Origin: Candidatus Atribacteria bacterium
GTDB taxonomy: Bacteria; Atribacterota; Phoenicimicrobiia; Phoenicimicrobiales; Phoenicimicrobiaceae
Length of the DNA: 36,769 nucleotides
Reading direction: 5' to 3'
Assembly: GCA_011056645.1 (NCBI GenBank)
Contig: DSEL01000153.1
Location: 1 to 36,769 of the forward strand
This document shows, piece by piece, positions 15,253 to 23,697 of this stretch (within the stretch, counting starts at the first letter, position 1; the number at the start of each line of letters is the position of its first letter). The position numbers and the translations under genes were made by a program. A model generated the notes under the pieces. It saw only the letters and a list, made by a program, of their open reading frames with translations. It had not been told where the DNA came from and ran no database searches.

Positions 15253-17637
15253 ATGAAAGATAACCATGTGAAAGATGAATTGGTTATTATAGCGATGCCT
15301 GGGCATGTATTGTTTAAAAGAATAAAGAGTACGATAAAAATCAAGAAATCCTTGGGTGAAAAAATAGATTCAAGAATTAAGCAGGATGATAACTATGCTA
15401 TTATAATGCTATTAAAAGAAGGATGTGATTCAGAAACATATAAGGAAAAAGATTTATATACGATCGGAAGTCTTGTAAAAATTGAAAAGATAGTAGATTC
15501 AAAAATAACCTATGATATCGATGTAGAAGTATTGGATAGAATAGAAGTGAAGAATATATATCAGGAACAGGATTTCTATGTCGGTAAATACGAAATGGCA
15601 CCGGATATTGAGGATTTGGACAAAAATACGCAAAATCAAATGCTTGAATATGTGAAAACGCTCGCTGCTGAAATTAGTGGGAAATTTATAGGTTCCGAAA
15701 GTTATATTCAATATATCCAAAGCATGAAGGACTTGGAGCAACTTATAAGTTATTTGATGCAATTCATCAGTATATCCAGTTTTGAAAAACAAGAGTTATT
15801 GGAAATTAGATCCAGAAGAAAGAAAAGTTTGAAGTTTTTAGATATTTTAATAAAACAAAAGGAAAATATCGAATTTCAAATGGAGATGAATGCAAAATTA
15901 ACCGGTGAAGTCAATAAGCAATATAGAGAAAAAATGCTTAGAGAGCAGTTAAAAGCAATACAGGAAGAATTAAATGAGGGCAAAGAACCAGAAAGCAAAA
16001 AGAAGGATTATTTACAGCTAATCAATGAATCTAAAATGCCGGAAGATGTGAAAGAGATTGCCCGAGAAGAATATGAAAAATTACAAAATCAAAGTCCGAA
16101 TGGTATAGAGACGAATGTAATTAGAAACTATTTAGATTTATTGACGTCACTTCCCTGGGGGAAAAGTAGTGCAAAGGAAGTAGATATTAAAGAGGCTAAA
16201 ACTATTTTAGAAAAAGATCATTATGGGCTGGATAAAGTGAAGGAAAGAATCATCCAACATTTAACTGTCATGAAGCTTAAAAATAATCAACAGGGTTCAA
16301 TACTCCTTCTGGTGGGACCTCCGGGAACCGGAAAGACCAGTCTGGGAAAAAGTATTGCCAAAGTGCTTCAAAGGGAATACCTGAGAATAAGTCTCGGAGG
16401 AATAAGAGATGAAGCAGAAATAAGGGGACACAGACGGACTTACGTCGGTGCTCTTCCGGGAAGAATTATACAGGGAATCAAAAAATCAGGAACTAATAAT
16501 CCGGTTTTTATATTGGATGAGGTTGATAAATTATTGGCTTCCAATATGGGAGACCCTTCGAGTGCATTACTTGAAGTCCTGGATCCTGAACAAAATAATT
16601 CATTCTCTGATCACTATCTGGAAGTGCCCTATGATTTATCCGATGTATTTTTTATCGGAACAGCAAATTCGCTGAGGGAAATTCCGGAACCGCTTAGAGA
16701 TAGAATGGAAATCATTCAGATTAATAGCTATACAACGACAGAGAAATTTCATATAGCAAAAGAGCATCTGATTGATGAAGTTTTGGTGTGCCATGGACTT
16801 ACGTCTGAACAATTAAAAATTGAAGATGATGCGGTAAAGGCGATTATCGACAAATATACTCGGGAAGCGGGTGTTAGAGGAATTAAAAAGCAATTATCAG
16901 CGATAGCAAGACATGCGACAGAAAAAATTGTCGTTGATGAAGTGAAACTTCCTTATATTGTCAAAGAAGAAATGTTATTTGATATTTTAGGACCTGAAAT
17001 TTCAATTTATGATAAGGTTAAAAAATCAAATCCACCCGGCGTGGTTACCGGACTGGCCTGGACGCCGGTTGGTGGAGATATTTTGTTCATCGAGAGTGCC
17101 TTTATGCCAGGGAAAGGTGAGTTAATGTTAACCGGGCAGTTAGGCGATGTCATGAAAGAGTCAGCCAAAATATCTCAAAGTTTGATTCGATCAAGGCTGG
17201 TTTTAAAATTGAAGGAAATTCATTTTAATAAACATGACCTTCACATTCACATACCGCAGGGCTCTATACCTAAGGATGGTCCGTCAGCAGGTGTAACACT
17301 ATTTACGTCAATAGCATCACTGTTTACTGGAATACCCGTAGATCCAAAAACAGCCATGACTGGTGAAATATCTTTAAGAGGTGCAGTGCTCCCGGTAGGA
17401 GGAATTAAAGAAAAAGTAATAGCGGCACATCGTTCTGGTATTAAAAAAATACTCCTTCCTCTGGAAAATAAAAAGGACCTTTGTGATGTTCCTGATGAAA
17501 TAAAAAAAGATATACAGTTTGTTTTTATCGAAACCATAGAGGAATTAATTCACGAGACATTAGGTATCAAATTGCCAGAAGTAAATAAATTTCATCTTCG
17601 TACTATAGATACAATCGATATGAAACAGAAAGTGTAA
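15253..17637 (+). CDS. lon: ATP-dependent Lon protease (LonA type)
   Basis: A 794-residue cytoplasmic AAA+ serine protease that degrades misfolded and regulatory proteins. It has the N-terminal substrate-binding domain (about 1-190), coiled-coil linker, Walker A GPPGTGKT at 355-362, Walker [11 protein letters not shown], and the C-terminal peptidase domain with catalytic Ser678 in PKDGPSAG and Lys721 in GGIKEK. The 43-residue Ser-Lys spacing equals that of E. coli Lon (679 and 722). GAGG eight bases before the ATG at 15253 decides the start over a GTG inside the binding site. A marR-type operator copy lies upstream. The N-terminal domain looks more diverged than the rest. Confidence 0.95.
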   Translation: MKDNHVKDELVIIAMPGHVLFKRIKSTIKIKKSLGEKIDSRIKQDDNYAIIMLLKEGCDSETYKEKDLYTIGSLVKIEKIVDSKITYDIDVEVLDRIEVKNIYQEQDFYVGKYEMAPDIEDLDKNTQNQMLEYVKTLAAEISGKFIGSESYIQYIQSMKDLEQLISYLMQFISISSFEKQELLEIRSRRKKSLKFLDILIKQKENIEFQMEMNAKLTGEVNKQYREKMLREQLKAIQEELNEGKEPESKKKDYLQLINESKMPEDVKEIAREEYEKLQNQSPNGIETNVIRNYLDLLTSLPWGKSSAKEVDIKEAKTILEKDHYGLDKVKERIIQHLTVMKLKNNQQGSILLLVGPPGTGKTSLGKSIAKVLQREYLRISLGGIRDEAEIRGHRRTYVGALPGRIIQGIKKSGTNNPVFILDEVDKLLASNMGDPSSALLEVLDPEQNNSFSDHYLEVPYDLSDVFFIGTANSLREIPEPLRDRMEIIQINSYTTTEKFHIAKEHLIDEVLVCHGLTSEQLKIEDDAVKAIIDKYTREAGVRGIKKQLSAIARHATEKIVVDEVKLPYIVKEEMLFDILGPEISIYDKVKKSNPPGVVTGLAWTPVGGDILFIESAFMPGKGELMLTGQLGDVMKESAKISQSLIRSRLVLKLKEIHFNKHDLHIHIPQGSIPKDGPSAGVTLFTSIASLFTGIPVDPKTAMTGEISLRGAVLPVGGIKEKVIAAHRSGIKKILLPLENKKDLCDVPDEIKKDIQFVFIETIEELIHETLGIKLPEVNKFHLRTIDTIDMKQKV

Positions 17638-17697
17638 TATAATAGGTAAATATAATAAAGAGGACGTTTAGTTTGACATAAAAGTATAAAAAGTACA

Positions 17698-17743
17698 ACG
17701 GGAAGATATGGGGAAAAAGTAAATCCATATCTTCCCGTTTTTT
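17698..17743. terminator. Strong bidirectional terminator between lon and PAP2 genes
   Basis: A perfect 14-bp stem, ACGGGAAGATATGG (17698-17711) with CCATATCTTCCCGT (17725-17738), followed by a T-run on the plus strand. On the minus strand the stem is followed by GTTGTACTTTTT, so it can serve both convergent genes. It overlaps the stop codon of the PAP2 gene. Confidence 0.9.
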
Positions 17744-18641
17744 ATGGTTTTTTCTCTACTTGAGAAGCTAATCTCATTCGGATAAATAACCAGGGTGCAC
17801 CAAAACTGATCCATACACCCAATAACAGATAACGAAAAAACCGACTCAATTGATAGAAAAGTTGGCCTTCCGAAGGCAGAATCAATTTTAATCCAAGATA
17901 TAATATTCCTATTCCAATAATCCCAAGCAAAAAACTGAAAAGCCGCTGCAGCCAGTTCCCAGGTTGAATCCCTCCAATAAAGGAAGAAAAAAATAACAGA
18001 CCATAGCTAACACCGGTTAAAGCAGCTACCGAACTGATAATATCCGGTGATGATTGAATTTGTAATAAAATTACCGGGAATAGCGTAATACAAATAATTT
18101 TAAATATTAGGTTTACCTGAGTAAAATTAAATTTGATCTTTAATGAAATAAAATAAGTTAGGCCAAGAATGAGCCCACCAAATAACCATCCTCCTAGAAC
18201 ATCGGTGGGGAAATGAACCCCCAGATAGATACGAGAAAATCCAATCAAAATAATCAATATAACAGAAAGGTAACGAATCCAGGGTTTCCTTTTCCAGTAA
18301 GCTATACTCCCCCAGACTACCAGGGAAGACTGGGCATGGCCGCTGGGGAAACCATATCCGGAAGCAAGAGATTTTTGAATTTCCGGTAAAATTTCAAAAG
18401 GGCGAGGCTGCTGAAATAGCTCTTTTAGCCCGGTATTGACATAGACGGATAATAAAAAGATAATCCCGACCCTAATTCCCAAATAAAAGTCAACACACCA
18501 GAGAAGGAAAGAGAATAAAAGCAAGTAAAATAATTCATCTCCAAGTAAGGTAATCCCTCGGAAAAAAGAATCCAGCAAAGGTGAGTCAATCTGTTGAATC
18601 ATGATAATAAAATGTAATCCCCGCTGAAAAATGGTATCCAT
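17742..18641 (-). CDS. PAP2-family membrane phosphatase
   Basis: A 299-residue integral membrane protein of the PAP2 (phosphatidic acid phosphatase type 2) superfamily with several hydrophobic segments. All three catalytic motifs are present: KELFQQPRP, SGHAQSS within GFPSGHAQSS, and SRIYLGVHFPTDVLGG. It probably removes phosphate from a lipid such as undecaprenyl pyrophosphate or phosphatidic acid on the outer face of the inner membrane. The C-terminal third adds extra transmembrane helices beyond the core domain. The start has GAGGAAGGTG upstream. It is a single gene with an extended -10 promoter and a shared terminator. Confidence 0.9.
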   Translation of the reverse strand: MDTIFQRGLHFIIMIQQIDSPLLDSFFRGITLLGDELFYLLLFSFLLWCVDFYLGIRVGIIFLLSVYVNTGLKELFQQPRPFEILPEIQKSLASGYGFPSGHAQSSLVVWGSIAYWKRKPWIRYLSVILIILIGFSRIYLGVHFPTDVLGGWLFGGLILGLTYFISLKIKFNFTQVNLIFKIICITLFPVILLQIQSSPDIISSVAALTGVSYGLLFFSSFIGGIQPGNWLQRLFSFLLGIIGIGILYLGLKLILPSEGQLFYQLSRFFRYLLLGVWISFGAPWLFIRMRLASQVEKKP

Positions 18642-18673
18642 TTCATCACCTTCCTCGTTAATTATATTGTTTT

Positions 18674-18682
18674 ATTATATCA
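18674..18682 (-). promoter_or_regulatory. Extended -10 promoter of the PAP2 gene
   Basis: On the minus strand the sequence reads TGATATAAT, a perfect TATAAT preceded by the TGn extension, 33 bases upstream of the PAP2 start codon. No good -35 is visible, as expected for extended -10 promoters. Confidence 0.5.
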
Positions 18683-18710
18683 AAAACTATCGAAAAATGC
18701 TTTTTTGCAA

Positions 18711-18805
18711 AAAATAATTATTTTGTGTTGAAATAGTGTAAAATAGTTTATACCCAAAAAAGTATAAATTATCTTAAAAGAAAGAAAAAATGGAAATAAT
18801 TATTT
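18711..18805. repeat. Pair of AT-rich palindromes upstream of the iron transporter gene
   Basis: AAAATAATTATTTT (18711-18724) and AAATAATTATTT (18794-18805) are perfect palindromes sharing the same core, 83 bases apart. They lie between the PAP2 gene and the ferritin-like/VIT gene. They could be regulator sites, but AT-rich palindromes are frequent by chance in this sequence. Confidence 0.3.
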
Positions 18806-18940
18806 TTTGAATTAATGAATATTTTAATTCTTAATTTTTTATAAAAAGAAGGATTTTTAAAATTAATAACGTATGTATAAAATAGTGTAATAATGAAAAC
18901 ATTAAAACCTTTTATTTGCTAAAGAAAAGAGAGGTTAAAT

Positions 18941-19825
18941 ATGAAAAAATTAAACGATGCTGAAATTCTTGAACTAAAATCAATACAACAAAATGAGTTG
19001 GAAGGGAAAGAAGTATATGGAAGGTTGGCTAAATTAGCCAAAGAACCTGATAATGCTAAAATTCTAAAGAAGATAGCAGAGGATAAAAAACACCATGCGG
19101 ATATATTTAAAGAATATACTGGTAAATCTCTAAAAGTGAGTAAATTCAGAATATTTTTTTATAGTCTTGTATCAAGGATTTTTGGATTGACTTTTGGTGT
19201 AAAACTTCAAGAAAGAGGCAAGGAAGAAGTACAAAAAAAATATAATAGAATGTTCAATACTATTACAGAAATGAAAGAAGTCATAGAAGCAGAAAAAAAA
19301 CATGAAGCTGAACTTATTCATTTAATGAATATAGAAAAACTTTCCTATATGAGTTCTATTGTTTTAGGATTGAATGATGCCCTGGTGGAACTAACCGGAG
19401 CTTTGGCAGGGTTTACCCTATCCATACAAAATTCAAAAATCATTGCTTTAATGGGATTGATTACTGGTATTTCAGCATCTCTTTCCTTATCAGCAAGTGA
19501 ATATTTATCCATCAAATCGGAAGGGAAACCGAAAGCACAAAAAAGAGCAGTTAAATCAGCATTACATACGGGAATTGCCTATATTTTTACTGTAATAGCT
19601 CTAATAATTCCTTATTTTTTAATAGTGAATTATGTAATCAGTTTGATCGTGACGGTTCTGATAGCTATTATGATTATTTTTTTATTTAATTTTTATATTT
19701 CTGTAGCTAATGATTACAATTTTAAAAAAAGGTTTATCGAAATGGCAGCAATCAGTATTGGTGTTGCCATACTCTCTTTTATCATTGGTTATTTAGTCAA
19801 GGTTTTTTTAGGGTTTAAGATATAA
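18941..19825 (+). CDS. Ferritin-like domain fused to VIT1/CCC1 iron-manganese transporter
   Basis: A 294-residue fusion. Residues about 1-130 form a rubrerythrin/ferritin-like helical bundle with candidate iron ligands in NELEGKE on helix 1, AEDKKHH (47-52) on helix 2 and EAEKKHE (116-122) on the last helix. Residues about 135-294 are a VIT1/CCC1 transporter with the family motif GLNDALVELTGALAGF and about five membrane segments. Related fusions (MbfA type) export iron from the cytoplasm and protect from peroxide. Here Fe2+ or Mn2+ efflux is inferred. GAGAGG precedes the start. It is monocistronic, with AT-rich palindromes upstream. Confidence 0.88.
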   Translation: MKKLNDAEILELKSIQQNELEGKEVYGRLAKLAKEPDNAKILKKIAEDKKHHADIFKEYTGKSLKVSKFRIFFYSLVSRIFGLTFGVKLQERGKEEVQKKYNRMFNTITEMKEVIEAEKKHEAELIHLMNIEKLSYMSSIVLGLNDALVELTGALAGFTLSIQNSKIIALMGLITGISASLSLSASEYLSIKSEGKPKAQKRAVKSALHTGIAYIFTVIALIIPYFLIVNYVISLIVTVLIAIMIIFLFNFYISVANDYNFKKRFIEMAAISIGVAILSFIIGYLVKVFLGFKI

Positions 19826-19899
19826 GACAGTATAAAAAGGTTATTTTCCCTTTACTCAAAAACAAGTTTTTTTGAAGTTCAGTGCATTACCTCTATTTG

Positions 19900-19926
19900 T
19901 TGACATTTAGATGTCCTAAATATAAA
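19900..19926 (+). promoter_or_regulatory. Candidate flavodoxin promoter with operator-like spacer
   Basis: TTGACA (19900-19905) is followed 15 bases later by TATAAA (19921-19926). The spacer itself is the inverted repeat TTTAG-ATGTC-CTAAA (19906-19920), overlapping a second one, GACAT-TTAG-ATGTC (19902-19915). A repressor site between -35 and -10 is a reasonable inference. Confidence 0.4.
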
Positions 19927-20050
19927 TATTTATCATTGATAAGAAAAAATTGATAATACCTGGTTGCTATATTTAAGGTAAATAAAGGTATTTATATTCT
20001 ATGGAATAGTGAACTGTAATAATAAAAATAAACAGTAGGAGGAATTTATT

Positions 20051-20518
20051 ATGAACATCGGTATTATTTTATATTCTGAAACCGGCAACACTTATTCTGT
20101 TTCCCAGAAGCTCAAGGAAAAACTGGACAAAGCGGGACATTCTGTGAACATCGAAAGATTAAAAGTTATCGGTAAAGCAAAACCCGGGGTAAAAAATATC
20201 CAATTCGAATCGCTTCCTGATATCGAGTCATACGATGCCCTAGTATTTGGTTCCCCGGTGCAGGGCTTTTCCCTATCATCAGCAATGACCATCTACCTGT
20301 CACAGATAAAATCACTTCAGGATAAAAAAACAGCCTTTTTGGTGACTCAATCTTTTCCTTTCCCATGGTTGGGGGGAACCCGTGCAATCGGACAAATGAA
20401 AAAAATATGTGAATCCAAAGGAGTAACTATTTGCGGAACAGCAATTGTTAACTGGTTAAAACCTAATCGTGAAAAACAAATTACTGAAGTAGTTGAAAAA
20501 TTGAGTAAATTATTTTGA
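20051..20518 (+). CDS. Flavodoxin family protein
   Basis: A 155-residue flavodoxin-like electron carrier or FMN-dependent oxidoreductase. The FMN phosphate loop is SETGNTYSV near residues 9-17, and the isoalloxazine-contacting segment is VFGSPVQGFSLS around 66-77. The fold order (beta strand, loop, helix) and length fit short-chain flavodoxins. GTAGGAGG lies before the ATG. It probably carries electrons in anaerobic metabolism, but its partner is not in the window. It leads a two-gene unit with the HEAT-like protein 13 bases downstream. Confidence 0.88.
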   Translation: MNIGIILYSETGNTYSVSQKLKEKLDKAGHSVNIERLKVIGKAKPGVKNIQFESLPDIESYDALVFGSPVQGFSLSSAMTIYLSQIKSLQDKKTAFLVTQSFPFPWLGGTRAIGQMKKICESKGVTICGTAIVNWLKPNREKQITEVVEKLSKLF

Positions 20519-20531
20519 TAACGGGTCAAAA

Positions 20532-21182
20532 ATGAATGAAGAAAAAATTATCGAACAGATTAAATTAAAAAAGGATATTAATGAATTAGCCAATCAAATA
20601 ATTAAAAATCCCAAACTCATCGAAGTGCTTATAACAGCCATTGATAATGAAAAAGGCAGTATTAAATTTGGTTGTGAAAAAATTGTTCGTTTGGTTAGTG
20701 AAAAAAAGCCGGAATTAGTCTATCCTTATTTTGATTTTTTAGTAAAATTTCTCGATTCTGAAAATAATTTTATCAAATGGGGTGCAGTTGTTAGCCTTTC
20801 GAATTTATGTCGTGTAGATTCAAAAAAACAGTTTGAAAAGATATTTAACAAGTATTATGCCCCTATTACAGGCCCAATTATGGTTACCGCTGTAAATATC
20901 GTAGGAAATTCATGGAAAATTGCCCAAGCCAAACCAGAATTAATTGATAGGATTGTAGAAGAAATATTAAAAATAGAAAAAGCGAAATATGAGTATAAAG
21001 GAGAACTATCTCCTGAGTGTAATAATGTAGTTTGCGGACATGCCATAGAGTCTTTTGATAAGATTTTTGAAAAGATAAAAAATCAAAAAAAGATAATGGC
21101 ATTTGTAAAAAGGCAACTAAATAATTCGCGACCTTCGGTAAGAAAACGAGCAGAAAAATTCATGAAGAAATGGTTTCACTGA
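20532..21182 (+). CDS. HEAT-repeat-like alpha-helical protein
   Basis: A 216-residue all-helical protein with HEAT-like repeats. Paired helices are visible around residues 15-50, 50-85 (IKFGCEKIVRLVSEKKPELV), 85-120 (FIKWGAVVSLSNLCRVD) and 165-216, ending in NNSRPSVRKRAEKFMKKW. It has no membrane segment or signal. Such repeats mediate protein or nucleic-acid binding and do not reveal a substrate. Cysteines in SPECNNVVCGHA could bind a metal but are unproven. It starts 13 bases after the flavodoxin stop with little ribosome binding signal, suggesting translational coupling. Confidence 0.7.
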   Translation: MNEEKIIEQIKLKKDINELANQIIKNPKLIEVLITAIDNEKGSIKFGCEKIVRLVSEKKPELVYPYFDFLVKFLDSENNFIKWGAVVSLSNLCRVDSKKQFEKIFNKYYAPITGPIMVTAVNIVGNSWKIAQAKPELIDRIVEEILKIEKAKYEYKGELSPECNNVVCGHAIESFDKIFEKIKNQKKIMAFVKRQLNNSRPSVRKRAEKFMKKWFH

Positions 21183-21195
21183 ATACAACTGCAAA

Positions 21196-21744
21196 TTACT
21201 TATTAGGTATTTTTGCGTAAGTGTTATAAAATACGCGTTCATATAATAATTCATTTTCTCTTTTCGGGATTTTTTCTTCATCAGGGTAACCAAGAGCAAT
21301 AATAGACAGAACATTCACATTTTCCGGTATTTTAAGTATTTCCCTGATATATTCTTCCGCAGTTTTGGTTTCTGAATGCATTCTTTTTCTTATTTGAATC
21401 CAGCAACTTCCTAAACCCAGCGCATGTGCGGTTATCATAATGAATGTAGAAGAAATAGAAGCGTCTTCAATCCAGACATCTGATAAATTCTGGTCTGCGG
21501 TAACAACGATTCCCAGGGGTGCATTCGACAAGAATGCAGAGCCATGCATCTTGGATAAAGACAGCCGGGACAGTAAATTAATATCATTAACCACAATAAA
21601 CTGCCAGGGATAGTTGGCATGAGAAGACGGAGATAATAGTGCAGCCTGAATGATTTTGTTTATCTTTTCTTGCTCTACTTCTTTATTTTTATATTTTCTA
21701 ATGCTTCTCCGTTCGCTTAACATAGACAATAGATAATTATTCAT
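21196..21744 (-). CDS. Nitroreductase family FMN oxidoreductase
   Basis: A 182-residue nitroreductase-fold flavoprotein. The N-terminal RRSIRKYKNKEV would contact the FMN phosphate, SPSSHANYPWQFIVV forms the flavin pocket, and GLGSCWIQIR lies in the dimer interface. Members reduce nitro-aromatics, quinones or flavins with NAD(P)H; physiological substrates are usually unknown. GAGGT sits eight bases before the ATG. It is convergent with the flavodoxin/HEAT unit, 13 bases apart, with no terminator seen between. Short length and lack of a long insertion fit the compact class of the family. Confidence 0.9.
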   Translation of the reverse strand: MNNYLLSMLSERRSIRKYKNKEVEQEKINKIIQAALLSPSSHANYPWQFIVVNDINLLSRLSLSKMHGSAFLSNAPLGIVVTADQNLSDVWIEDASISSTFIMITAHALGLGSCWIQIRKRMHSETKTAEEYIREILKIPENVNVLSIIALGYPDEEKIPKRENELLYERVFYNTYAKIPNK

Positions 21745-21969
21745 CTCATGGTACCTCTTCTAAAGTATTTTTTATCTTTTAAATGACATATTAAAGCAAT
21801 TTATTTAATTTTTTTTCATTGCCATAGATTCGCTTTTATTGTACTTATATATCAGATTGTATAAAAAAAGCATGTTCAGCAATAACACTGTCATTATATC
21901 ATTATATTAACATAGATCATCAAGATATAGAGCATCATATTTTATAATTATAGGAAGGATGAATAATAA
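21745..21969. other. AT-rich intergenic region, upstream of nitroreductase and mutY remnant
   Basis: No gene or strong structure was seen. The stretch presumably holds the minus-strand nitroreductase promoter, but only weak AT-rich candidates can be found. The last 15 bases contain the GGAAGG ribosome-binding motif of the mutY remnant. Confidence 0.4.
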
Positions 21970-22077
21970 TTGTCAAAAATATTTCTATTTATGCGATTTC
22001 AAAAAGATTTAGTGAACTGGTATCGGGCTAACCATCGTTCGTTGCCCGGGAGAGAAACGAAAAATTTAAACTTGTAA
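21970..22077 (+). pseudogene. mutY: Truncated adenine DNA glycosylase (mutY) 5' fragment
   Basis: An open frame from TTG 21970 or ATG 21991 reads LVNWYRANHRSLPGRETKN, the conserved N-terminus of the A/G-specific adenine glycosylase MutY, where the family has LPWRKTK. It then loses similarity and stops at TAA 22075-22077. Full MutY is about 350 residues, so more than 90% is missing. A GGAAGG motif still lies upstream. No continuation was found in the following 230 bases. The V/A-ATPase operon begins right after, so a rearrangement that brought in the operon may have truncated mutY; that is inference. Confidence 0.75.
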
Positions 22078-22305
22078 GGCATCATAGGATGTCATCCGGG
22101 GCAATCACGATATCATTATATCGAAAGATATCTCCTTTTTAATTTTTAAATGACAACTTCTTTCTTAATAATTGACTTTGTAACATAGGAGTAATATACT
22201 TTAAAATTAGTTAAAAGATAATCCTTTTTATATAGTTATCTGTTTCCTGTGGAAAGGTTTTAAAGTCTTTTTAGGGAATTTTAAAACTTCAAAGAAGGTG
22301 ATATC
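22078..22305 (+). other. V/A-ATPase operon leader region
   Basis: Non-coding stretch after the mutY remnant. It holds a small perfect hairpin, CGATAT-CATT-ATATCG (about 22108-22123), then the operon promoter at 22172-22200 and a leader of about 100 bases before the first ATPase gene. Nothing else was recognised. Confidence 0.45.
22172..22200 (+). promoter_or_regulatory. Promoter of the V/A-ATPase operon
   Basis: TTGACT (22172-22177), a 17-base spacer and TATACT (22195-22200). Both hexamers match five of six consensus positions. It is the only good promoter seen before the nine-gene operon. Confidence 0.65.
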
Positions 22306-22641
22306 ATGGAAGAGCAAAATATCATGGAAGAGCTCATCGAGCTCGATACCAGAGCAACTGATATAAACGCAAGAAGGAAAAAACAGTTAGTGGAACTGGA
22401 AGGCCGATATCAAGAAGAAGAAAAAGAAATGCTCAGGGATTATGCAAGCCAGATTGAAGAGGAAACCAAGAAAACTACAAAAAAGATACTGAAAGAAGCG
22501 CAACAGGAAGTTAACCAGTTGAAGTTGAATACCAGGGAAGTCCTGGAGAATATGGAACGAGAATTTGAGGAATCCCTAAAAAATATGACTGATGAAATAT
22601 TAAAGCGGATTTTTGATATCCATTGGGAGAGCCATGGATAA
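22306..22641 (+). CDS. V/A-type ATPase peripheral-stalk subunit G/H
   Basis: A 111-residue, almost wholly helical, highly charged coiled-coil protein (runs such as EEEKEMLRDYASQIEEETKK). This fits the archaeal H / bacterial G subunit, which pairs with subunit E to form the peripheral stalk that holds the catalytic head still. Identification rests on composition, length and position as first gene of a V/A-ATPase operon. GAAGGTG precedes the ATG. Its last eight bases overlap the start of subunit C. The sequence around the stalk tip is too variable to compare in detail. Confidence 0.75.
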   Translation: MEEQNIMEELIELDTRATDINARRKKQLVELEGRYQEEEKEMLRDYASQIEEETKKTTKKILKEAQQEVNQLKLNTREVLENMEREFEESLKNMTDEILKRIFDIHWESHG

Positions 22642-23680
22642 GGTTACTATCTATGCAGCGGTAAACACCAAGATAAGGGCACTGGAAAAAGAATTTTTGA
22701 AGCGTGAAGACTATTTAAACATGCTTAAGAAGAAGACCGTGGCCGATGTAGCCCGATATTTAAAAGAGGATATTCCCTATGGTAAGCTATTAGGGGAAAT
22801 TCACCTTGACACGGTCAGCAGGAGAGACCTGGAAGATATTCTGAAACGCAATATGATCAAAAACATGGATAAACTAATACATTATTTCCGGGATGACTAT
22901 AAAGTTCTTATTCGTTCGCTTTATATAAAATACGAGATAGAAGATTTGAAAGTTCTGGCCAGAAGTATTTTTAACGGTATAAAGCCAGAAACTATTAAAA
23001 AATCTCTTTCCTTTTTAGGTAAATACAGTCGAGTTAGTCCTGAAAAGCTTTTTAAATCAAGGACGATTAGGGATTTGATATATTCTTTGGAAGGTTCGGA
23101 ATTTTTTGAGTTTCTGATTCCCCTGGTAGATGGAAGGAGAGAAAATCTCTTCAGGTTTGAGATGGCCTTGGATATGAGTTATTTTAATATTATTCAAAGC
23201 CGAAAGCTAAATATATCCGGAGAAGACAGGATAATACTGAAGAAATGGGAAGGCATGGTAGCCGACCTCTATAATATTCAGTGGGTATACCGAGGCAAGA
23301 AATTTTACAACCTGTCACCCGAAGAGCTTCTAAACTACACCATAAATTATGGAGATAAACTGACTTTTGCAAACCGTAAGGACATGTGTTATACCAAGAA
23401 CCTTGAAGAGCTCTACAGGATGACGATAAATTCGGTCTATGGTTTTCTGTTTAAAGAAGAAGAGAAATCCACAAATATATATATGGAAAGGCGCATAAAT
23501 CGGTTTATGTATTATAAACTCAAGGCTTTAACCCGTGAGCTCCCCATGAACATAATCCAAACCATAGGATATGTGTGGTTACTTGAATTCGAAATAAAGG
23601 ATATTATTTCTATCATAGAGAGTATAAGATATAATCTTCCACCGGAAGAAGCCAGGAAATTTCTGGTGAAAGCGGCTTAG
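22634..23680 (+). CDS. V/A-type ATPase subunit C (AC39-like)
   Basis: A 348-residue helical protein of the V-ATPase C/AC39 family, the cone that sits on the membrane ring and links it to the central stalk. Family-typical features are the start YAAVNTKIRALEKEFL, the central LIRSLYIKYEIEDLKVLAR, and the terminal WLLEFEIKDIISIIESIRYNLP. ATG at 22634 is chosen over an upstream in-frame codon at 22613, because it gives a neat 8-base overlap with the previous gene. In most known operons subunit C follows E; here it comes before the membrane subunit I. Confidence 0.9.
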   Translation: MDKVTIYAAVNTKIRALEKEFLKREDYLNMLKKKTVADVARYLKEDIPYGKLLGEIHLDTVSRRDLEDILKRNMIKNMDKLIHYFRDDYKVLIRSLYIKYEIEDLKVLARSIFNGIKPETIKKSLSFLGKYSRVSPEKLFKSRTIRDLIYSLEGSEFFEFLIPLVDGRRENLFRFEMALDMSYFNIIQSRKLNISGEDRIILKKWEGMVADLYNIQWVYRGKKFYNLSPEELLNYTINYGDKLTFANRKDMCYTKNLEELYRMTINSVYGFLFKEEEKSTNIYMERRINRFMYYKLKALTRELPMNIIQTIGYVWLLEFEIKDIISIIESIRYNLPPEEARKFLVKAA

Positions 23681-23697
23681 TTCAAGGAGATGTTTTT

